Source: JAHEKO01 sp965212505
Lineage (GTDB): Bacteria > Acidobacteriota > Thermoanaerobaculia > Multivoradales > JAHEKO01
Direction: 5' to 3'
Length of the DNA stretch: 64,000 nt
NCBI GenBank assembly: GCA_965212505.1
Contig: OZ243123.1
Coordinates: 1,860,001 to 1,924,000, forward strand
The notes under the pieces: model-generated
Databases searched by the model: none
Told to the model about the DNA's origin: nothing
Seen by the model: only the letters and a program-made list of their open reading frames with translations
Position numbers and translations under genes: made by a program
Shown here: positions 58,963-64,000 of the stretch, piece after piece
How positions within the stretch are numbered: the stretch's first letter is position 1
How the letters are laid out: each line of letters opens with the position of its first letter

Positions 58963-59922
58963 ATGACCTCGGAAGGCCACTCTTCGCAGGCGCCGCGCGC
59001 TCCGACCGGCGGTCATGGCGGTCACGACATGTCGGCGATGTTCGAGTCGAACGAACGAGCGTTGAAGATCAGCTCTTGGCTTACGGGTGTCTACTTCCTG
59101 ATCGAAGTGGGCCTTGGTCTTCTGAGTGGGTCCGTCGCGGTTCTCTCCGACGCGATGCATACGCTGTCCGCCGTCGGTGGCGTTCTTCTAGCACTGGTAG
59201 CGGGACGAATCGCCAGGCGTCCGGCCGATCGCTACAGGACCTACGGCTCGATCCGTGCCGAGATCATCGGCGCTCTCATGAACGGCCTGTTCCTGTTTCT
59301 CATGGCGGTGCTGGTGATCTACACGGGCATGATTCGCCTGAAGGACCCCGTTGCGATCGAGTCACGACTGATGATCGTAGCTGCGGTTGGCGGTCTCATC
59401 ACGGAGGTCATCTCTCTCAAGCTTCTCCACGGTGGACAGAAGGACAACCTCAATATGAAGGGTGCCTTCTGGCACGTGGTGCAGACCTTTGTTGGCAGTC
59501 TGATCATTATCGTTGCGGCGTTGGTTATTCACTTCACCGGCTACCTCGCGATCGATCCGATACTGGGCATCGCCTTCGGTCTGGTCCTCATCTGGGCGGC
59601 TTGGGGTATCACTCGAGACGCGCTCCGGATGCTGATGGAGACCGTGCCGCTAGATGTAGATCTTCAACGTGTGATCACAGCGCTTGGCGACATCGACGCC
59701 GTGGACGACATTCACCATGTCCATGCGTGGGCCCTGACTTCTGGCAAGAACCTCTTCTCGGCCCACGTACGCATCCACGCTGACGCGGACCACGATGGCG
59801 TGCTGCACGAAGCGCAACAGATGCTAACTAGGGACTTCGGTTTCTACTTCTCCACGCTGCAGATCGAACGGCAGTGTATGAGCGAAACCGGCGCTGCTGA
59901 GATTGACTTTGCGAGCCGCTAG
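58963..59922 (+). CDS. czcD: CDF-family cation transporter with altered metal site
   Basis: A 319-residue six-helix cation diffusion facilitator. The N-terminus is His-rich (GGHGGHDMSAM). TM2 reads LSDAMHTLSAVGG, in which His66 is kept but the Asp four residues on is Ala70. TM5 reads FWHVVQTFVGS, where His171 is kept but the Asp at 175 is Thr. Canonical CDFs use both Asp with the His to bind Zn. The cytoplasmic domain (DIHHVHAWALTSGKNLFSAH) is normal. Metal choice and even activity are therefore uncertain. It precedes an MFS gene with a 20-base overlap. Confidence 0.85.
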   Translation: MTSEGHSSQAPRAPTGGHGGHDMSAMFESNERALKISSWLTGVYFLIEVGLGLLSGSVAVLSDAMHTLSAVGGVLLALVAGRIARRPADRYRTYGSIRAEIIGALMNGLFLFLMAVLVIYTGMIRLKDPVAIESRLMIVAAVGGLITEVISLKLLHGGQKDNLNMKGAFWHVVQTFVGSLIIIVAALVIHFTGYLAIDPILGIAFGLVLIWAAWGITRDALRMLMETVPLDVDLQRVITALGDIDAVDDIHHVHAWALTSGKNLFSAHVRIHADADHDGVLHEAQQMLTRDFGFYFSTLQIERQCMSETGAAEIDFASR

Positions 59923-61147
59923 CTCTTCGAGAGGGTCTCGGCTAGCCCTGTACGTCTGCCTCTTCGTAGTGATGCTCGGGTTCGGGGTCACTCTTCCCGT
60001 ACTTCCGTTCTTCGTTGAGCGGCTTGCTCTAAGCGGCGATGGCGCTGAGGGCGTGGCTCTGCATGTCGGTGGTCTAGCCAGTTCCTACGCGACGGCGCAG
60101 CTTGTGCTCGCCCCGTTCTGGGGACGCTTCGCGGATGCCCACGGCCGACGGCCGGCGGTGCTGATCGGCCTGGCCGGTTTCTCGCTTTCGCAGTTGATGT
60201 TGGGGTTGGGCCAAGGTCTCCCAGTACTCTACTTGGCGCGTGTTCTAGGCGGCAGCTCGTCGGCGTGTCTTCTCCCGGCAGCTTCCGCCTATGTTGCAGA
60301 CACAACTCGGTCCCGCGATCGAAGCCAGGCGATGGGCCACATGAACGCCTCGCTAAGCCTTGGTGTCGTGGTTGGACCCGCCCTGGGCAGCCTCCTCGCA
60401 CGGGAAGATCTCCACTTCAGGTCCGAGTGGGGGCACCTCGCCTTGGACGGGTTCTCCGTTCCGTTTCTCACGGCGGCCGCTCTCGGGATACTGACCCTGG
60501 GTCTTGCGTACGGCTGGGTGGTGGAGCCGCTGGGGTCGGGTGAGAGCGTGGACGCGGAGAGCGCCGGACAAGCGGGAGGAAGCCTGGTGCGTCGTCTATT
60601 TCCTCTGTTGGCGATCGTGTTCGCGAGCCAGTTGGTACTGGCGCTCTTCGAATCGACGTTTGCGCTGTTTGCCGACGAGCATCTGGAGATCGGTCTGCGA
60701 GAAATCGGATTGGTTTTCGTGGCTTGCGGCCTCGTGATGGCCGTCGTTCAGGGAGGCATGACAGGCTGGTTTACCCGCCGGATCCGGGAACAGACTCTAG
60801 TAGTAGTTGGACTGGTCGTCGCTGGCGCTGGAATCCTGTCGCTGGGCTCTCTTTCAGGGTTGGGCCAGATCGTTGTAGCCGTCGGTGTCTTTGCCCTTGG
60901 TCTGGCTCTGGTGGCCCCTAGCTTGTTGGCCCTGGTCTCCAGCCAGGCTGAGGGTAGAGAGGGTGCCGCACTCGGTGTTCAGAGTGCGGCAGCGAGCCTC
61001 GGGCAGGTCATCGGCCCTGTTCTCGGAGGTTGGCTCGTCGTGTCGAGACCCGCGATTCTCTATCCGGCCGGAAGTGTGGTGCTTCTATTGGTCGCTCTGA
61101 TGACTACGCTCCGTGCGCGGCGCTCTCGGGTTCGAGTAGGCATATGA
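59903..61147 (+). CDS. MFS transporter (TetA-like efflux type)
   Basis: A 414-residue protein with twelve predicted helices and the MFS signature after TM2 (GRFADAHGRRPAVLIGL). The N-terminal helix YVCLFVVMLGFGVTLPVLPF is typical of drug/proton antiporters of the DHA1 type. Substrate unknown. The start is a TTG at 59903, which overlaps the CDF gene; another TTG lies two codons later. Confidence 0.85.
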   Translation: MTLRAASSSRGSRLALYVCLFVVMLGFGVTLPVLPFFVERLALSGDGAEGVALHVGGLASSYATAQLVLAPFWGRFADAHGRRPAVLIGLAGFSLSQLMLGLGQGLPVLYLARVLGGSSSACLLPAASAYVADTTRSRDRSQAMGHMNASLSLGVVVGPALGSLLAREDLHFRSEWGHLALDGFSVPFLTAAALGILTLGLAYGWVVEPLGSGESVDAESAGQAGGSLVRRLFPLLAIVFASQLVLALFESTFALFADEHLEIGLREIGLVFVACGLVMAVVQGGMTGWFTRRIREQTLVVVGLVVAGAGILSLGSLSGLGQIVVAVGVFALGLALVAPSLLALVSSQAEGREGAALGVQSAAASLGQVIGPVLGGWLVVSRPAILYPAGSVVLLLVALMTTLRARRSRVRVGI

Positions 61148-61190
61148 GCACGACTGGCCACGCGGCCTATGTCTGGAGTGCAGCCGTCGG

Positions 61191-61874
61191 ATGAGCGAGC
61201 GCGAGCCCTATCTGAAGGCACTTCGATTCGGTTGGCTGACGCGATTCTACGACCGAGCGGTCGCTGTCTTGCTCCGGGAAGAGGAGTTCAAGGGCCAGCT
61301 GGTACGCCAAGCGCGAATCGAAGCGGGACACCGGGTGCTCGACGTCGGTTGCGGAACGGCCACGTTGGCCCTGATGGCCCAGAAAGAGAATGGCGATGCC
61401 TCGATCGTCGGAATCGACGGCGCTCTCGAGGCGCTGGCGCTCGCGCGGCGCAAGGCACTGTCGGCCGGGCTGCCACCGCGCTTCTGTGCAGCTCTCGCCC
61501 AGGACCTGCCGTTTTCGGCTGGCACCTTCGATCGGACGGTTTCAAGTCTGTTTTTTCACCACCTCACGCGACCTGCGAAGCGCGCGGTTCTCACCGCCGT
61601 CCGAGAGACCCTGGCTACCAGTGGCGAGTTGCACATTCTCGACTGGGGCCAGGCTCAGGATCCCTTGATGCGGGTCATGTTCTTCTTGGTCCAGCTGCTC
61701 GATGGCTTCGCGACGACGACCGACAGCGTACGAGGACGCTTGCTAGCGTTGGCGTCGGAATCCGGATTCGCCGAGGTGGAGGAGACGCATCGCGCTCGCA
61801 CCATCCTTGGAACGCTCGCGTTGTACAAAGCCGTCCTCGGCGGCAGCGAAAGGAGGAACGATGAACTGTCTTAG
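61191..61874 (+). CDS. Class I SAM-dependent methyltransferase
   Basis: A 227-residue UbiE-like enzyme with motif I RVLDVGCGTATLALMAQ, motif II VGIDGALEAL, DLPFSAGTFDRTVSSLFFHH and a later LHILDWGQ. This looks like the menaquinone/phosphonate/arsenite-type methyltransferase family, but no cluster of Cys for arsenite binding is present. Start ATG at 61191. It overlaps the next gene by 14 bases. Confidence 0.85.
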   Translation: MSEREPYLKALRFGWLTRFYDRAVAVLLREEEFKGQLVRQARIEAGHRVLDVGCGTATLALMAQKENGDASIVGIDGALEALALARRKALSAGLPPRFCAALAQDLPFSAGTFDRTVSSLFFHHLTRPAKRAVLTAVRETLATSGELHILDWGQAQDPLMRVMFFLVQLLDGFATTTDSVRGRLLALASESGFAEVEETHRARTILGTLALYKAVLGGSERRNDELS

Positions 61875-62313
61875 GTACCTGACATTGCTAGGTCTGCTTA
61901 GCCCCGTGAGTCTCATCGCACACGAGGGACACGTCACGCCCCAGCAGACCGTGGCCCTGTTCCACGAGGCGCTCGCCTCGGGAGACAGAGCGAGGGTTCT
62001 GGAAGTGGTGGACCCCGAAGTCGTGATCTTCGAGTCCGGCGGCGCAGAACTTTCGCGCGACGAGTACGCCTCCCATCACCTCGAGGCAGATATGGCCTTC
62101 TCTGCGGCCACGATGAGGACCGTCGTCGAACAAAAGGAGGACCATGCGGGGGATACCGCCTGGGTGCTCACTCGGTCGGAGACCCAGGGCACGTTTCGAG
62201 ACAAGGAGATCGACAGCTTCGGAACGGAGACGGTTGTTCTTCGGCGCGGCGAGCACGGCTGGAGGATCGTCCACATCCATTGGTCATCGCGGCCACGACC
62301 TGAGTCGCCCTAG
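61861..62313 (+). CDS. Exported NTF2-like (SnoaL/DUF4440-type) protein (paralogue 2)
   Basis: A 150-residue protein with a signal (YLTLLGLLSPVSLIAHE) and an NTF2-like body: QTVALFHEALASGDRARVLE, VVIFESGGAELSRDEY and the C-terminus WRIVHIHWSSRPRPES. The HxHWSSRxRPE ending and the ESGG/ETGG element are shared with the protein at 58401, so they are paralogues. AAGGAGG precedes the ATG. Role unknown. Confidence 0.75.
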   Translation: MNCLRYLTLLGLLSPVSLIAHEGHVTPQQTVALFHEALASGDRARVLEVVDPEVVIFESGGAELSRDEYASHHLEADMAFSAATMRTVVEQKEDHAGDTAWVLTRSETQGTFRDKEIDSFGTETVVLRRGEHGWRIVHIHWSSRPRPESP

Positions 62314-62397
62314 GACGGCCGTAGCGAGATGGGTTCCCGCTGCGCGCCGTTGGGTGCGCGAGAGCGACCGTCGGCGATAGGCTTCGTGAAGGTCACT

Positions 62398-62970
62398 ATG
62401 CATCCTGCCGAAACCAATCCCACTGTTCCGATACAAGCGCTCGTGGAGAGCCAGGAGCAATTCCTGAACTTCCTCGAGCGCCGTGTCGACGGCCGCGACA
62501 CAGCGCGAGATATCCTGCAGAGCGCCTACTTAACCGGGCTCGAACGGGAGGGCACACTAAGAGACCAGGACAAGGTCGTGCCCTGGTTCTATCGGCTGCT
62601 GCGCAATGCGGTGATCGATCACTACCGGCATGCAGGTGCTGAGAAGCGAGCCCTCGAGAGATTCGGCTTCGAGCAAGCCGCCTCGAGCCAGCTCGAACCG
62701 GAGCTCGAGAGCGAGATCTGCACTTGTATCTCGGGGCTGATTCCTGTCCTACGCCCCGAGTACCAGCAACTCATCCACGAGATCGATCTCGGCGGGGAGG
62801 AGATCGCGAAGGTCGCCGGTAGACTCGGAATCACCGCGAACAACGCCCGCGTCCGCCTGTTTCGCGCGCGGCGGGCTCTCCGGCGAGCGCTGATCGAGAG
62901 CTGCGGGGTGTGTGCGGAGCACGCCTGCCTGGACTGCGACTGCAGGGCTGCACGGCGAACCGAACCATGA
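62398..62970 (+). CDS. CorE-like metal-dependent ECF sigma factor
   Basis: A 190-residue sigma-70-family factor. Region 2 (about residues 15-90; VPWFYRLLRNAVIDHYR) binds the -10 element and region 4 (about 112-165; IAKVAGRLGITANNARVRLF) the -35. Between them is ICTCI (Cys108 and Cys110), and the C-terminus ends CGVCAEHACLDCDC (Cys169, 172, 177, 180, 182). This CxC linker plus Cys-rich domain is the hallmark of the CorE group (ECF44), in which metal binding switches the sigma factor on or off: Cu for Myxococcus CorE, Cd/Zn for CorE2. So it may sense metal itself and control part of this island. The start ATG has GAAGG. It overlaps the following gene (ATGA). Confidence 0.85.
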   Translation: MHPAETNPTVPIQALVESQEQFLNFLERRVDGRDTARDILQSAYLTGLEREGTLRDQDKVVPWFYRLLRNAVIDHYRHAGAEKRALERFGFEQAASSQLEPELESEICTCISGLIPVLRPEYQQLIHEIDLGGEEIAKVAGRLGITANNARVRLFRARRALRRALIESCGVCAEHACLDCDCRAARRTEP

Positions 62971-63500
62971 CCGACCGGGCGCGGGGCGAGCTGGTTCTCT
63001 GGATTCCCGTCGCCGCAGCGACGGCTAGTCTGGCTTGGATCGTACCGGAGCTCCCGCTGGTCCATCTCGACGACCCGAGCCACTGGGGAGTAATCGGTTA
63101 TCTCGGTTTTGTGGGGATCCTGGCTCGTCGCGTGACGGTAGGCCGCCTCGGCCTACCCAGGAGCCTGTTGGCTCTGTTTCTTGCGGGGATGCCGCTGATC
63201 TACGTCGCGAACTGGGTGCGATTCGGCGGCACCACGGGTTGGCTCGTCGTCGAGCTCCTTGGCTTGGTCCTGTTCAGCGTCATTGCGTGGCTTGGCCGGT
63301 CCCGCGCCGCATGGTGGCTTGCCGCTGGTGTGGCGGGCCACGCCTTGTGGGACGCGGGGCACTTGGGAGGCCCGTCCTTTGTTCCGGACTGGTACGCAAC
63401 TGGCTGCGCAATCGTCGACATCGCGCTCGGGGGATTAACGGCCGGCATCTTCCTTTCGAGTACCAAGTCCGGCGCCGGGCGACAGAGAGCTTCAGGCTAG
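62967..63500 (+). CDS. Six-helix membrane protein coupled to the sigma factor
   Basis: A 177-residue integral membrane protein with about six helices (LVLWIPVAAATASLAWIV, LLALFLAGMPLIYVANWV, WLVVELLGLVLFSVIAWLG and others), with His and Trp near the end (AGHALWDAGHLGG). Family unknown. Its ATG overlaps the ECF stop, so it may be a partner or a target of the sigma factor. Its stop shares the CTAG with that of the BlaI-type gene on the other strand. Confidence 0.6.
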   Translation: MTDRARGELVLWIPVAAATASLAWIVPELPLVHLDDPSHWGVIGYLGFVGILARRVTVGRLGLPRSLLALFLAGMPLIYVANWVRFGGTTGWLVVELLGLVLFSVIAWLGRSRAAWWLAAGVAGHALWDAGHLGGPSFVPDWYATGCAIVDIALGGLTAGIFLSSTKSGAGRQRASG

Positions 63501-63820
63501 GACTTGGCCTTCCGCTCGAGCTCTTTCCGAAGCAGCTCGAGATGCCTGGGCTCAGACCCCACAACCTCGTTCAGGAACCGCCGGATCTCCCCCCTGACCG
63601 CACGATCTTGCAGCACTGCGGGCGTGTAGTAGTTGGTGTTCCCCTCCTTCTCGACCTTGAGCCAACCCTTGTTCGCCATCCGGCTCATAAAGGTGAGGAT
63701 CGTGCGGTAGTCGCGCTTGGGCTTGTGCCGATCCTGCTTGAGGACCTGGCGCACGGTACAGCGCTCTAAGCGCCAGCAGATCCGCATGAGTCCCCATTCT
63801 GAGTGGGAGAGTCGTTCCAT
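63497..63820 (-). CDS. BlaI/MecI/CopY-type repressor
   Basis: A 107-residue winged-helix repressor: LSHSEWGLMRICWRLERCTV, then DYRTILTFMSRMANKGWLKV with the recognition helix and the wing NTNYYTPAV, and a dimerising tail. This family includes the BlaI and CopY repressors; no CopY-like Cys tail is seen. The ATG at 63820 was chosen because the residues upstream are not conserved-like. It ends convergently with the membrane protein gene, sharing CTAG. A target upstream of the window is likely, as the gene reads leftward from a promoter near 63900. Confidence 0.82.
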   Translation of the reverse strand: MERLSHSEWGLMRICWRLERCTVRQVLKQDRHKPKRDYRTILTFMSRMANKGWLKVEKEGNTNYYTPAVLQDRAVRGEIRRFLNEVVGSEPRHLELLRKELERKAKS

Positions 63821-63922
63821 TCCTGTCTTCCTCGTCGGCGAGCTTGAGGCGGCGCAGGATTCGGCAGCCTCGCGGGTTTCAAGAGGCAGAAGTGTACCAC
63901 CTCTGTAGGAGAGTTGAGTTCG

Positions 63923-63938
63923 CACGGTACGGACCGTG
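63923..63938. promoter_or_regulatory. Inverted repeat upstream of the BlaI-type gene
   Basis: CACGGT-n4-ACCGTG is a perfect 6-bp inverted repeat about 100 bases before the repressor ATG. A weaker TAC-n7-GTA lies at 63895-63907, nearer the gene, and slightly recalls the TACA/TGTA operators of this family. Either may be the operator; the last 180 bases of the window hold no gene I can support. Confidence 0.35.
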
Positions 63939-64000
63939 GATGGGTTGGCCGCGGACCGGGACGCCCGTGTCCTCAAGTGTGATCGTGTTAGCTCCCCTTT

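Noticed and set aside
7178..64000. A second copy of the tRNA-Pro 3' end as an att site
   Set aside because: I found no repeat of the tRNA 3' sequence by eye in the rest of the window; it may lie beyond.
1..64000. CRISPR arrays, insertion sequences and rRNA genes
   Set aside because: No regularly spaced repeats, transposase-like frames or rRNA sequence were seen.

Overview
The window is high-GC DNA from a Gram-negative bacterium: it has lipoprotein and Sec/Tat signals, outer-membrane TolC and porin genes, and RND pumps. The secreted LamG/FG-GAP/ASPIC protein, a b6f-like menaquinol-type cytochrome b and the paralogue-rich gene content suggest a deep-branching phylum such as Acidobacteriota. 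That placement is a guess; no rRNA is present.

Bases 1-7177 are ordinary chromosome: the 3' part of an RNase R gene, a secreted LamG/FG-GAP/ASPIC protein, a small lipoprotein, der, an IHF/HU gene, a MerR-type regulator and tRNA-Pro(GGG). The ihfA-merR-tRNA-Pro order is common elsewhere. From the tRNA onward almost everything concerns metals, and the first gene after it is an AlpA/excisionase-like HTH gene. This looks like a metal-resistance island abutting a tRNA, although no integrase or second att copy is visible in the window.

Island part 1 (7.2-26.0 kb, minus strand) holds two Zn/Cd/Co-type operons. The first runs arsR, small secreted protein, CpxP-like protein, GNAT, czcC, czcB, czcA, PII-NG, lipoprotein, methyltransferase, zntA. 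The second runs small His-rich secreted protein, czcC, czcB, czcA, PII-NG and then a decayed 5' fragment of a zntA gene. Many junctions are ATGA/GTGA overlaps.

Part 2 (26.2-29.7 kb, plus strand) is periplasmic copper oxidation: a small Cys-rich secreted protein, copA and copB, then a truncated copy of a DUF2231-like gene. Part 3 (31.0-38.6 kb, minus strand) is an eight-gene respiratory operon: porin with a His/Asp/Glu loop, two monohaem cytochromes c, a GltD-like FAD/Fe-S protein, Rieske protein, b6f-like cytochrome b, hexahaem cytochrome c and DUF302.

Part 4 (38.8-56.2 kb, plus strand) is copper/silver efflux: two more Cys-rich secreted proteins flanking a PAS-LuxR regulator, then cusC, cusB, cusA, PII-NG and a long run of small periplasmic and membrane proteins ending with a CPH-type CopB ATPase, a CCCPC-motif protein and an HMA-like protein. 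Part 5 (56.2-64 kb) carries a DUF2231-like membrane protein, a membrane-anchored AlbA_2 protein, two NTF2-like secreted proteins, a CDF transporter that lacks two metal-site aspartates, an MFS pump, a methyltransferase, a CorE-like ECF sigma factor with a CxC linker and Cys-rich tail, and a BlaI/CopY-type repressor.

The most notable items are the CorE-like sigma factor, the family of small secreted proteins with a C...C...CH...CC pattern and a Leu-Leu C-terminus, the respiratory operon embedded in a metal island, the three PII-NG genes each tied to an RND pump, and the recognisable gene remnants.
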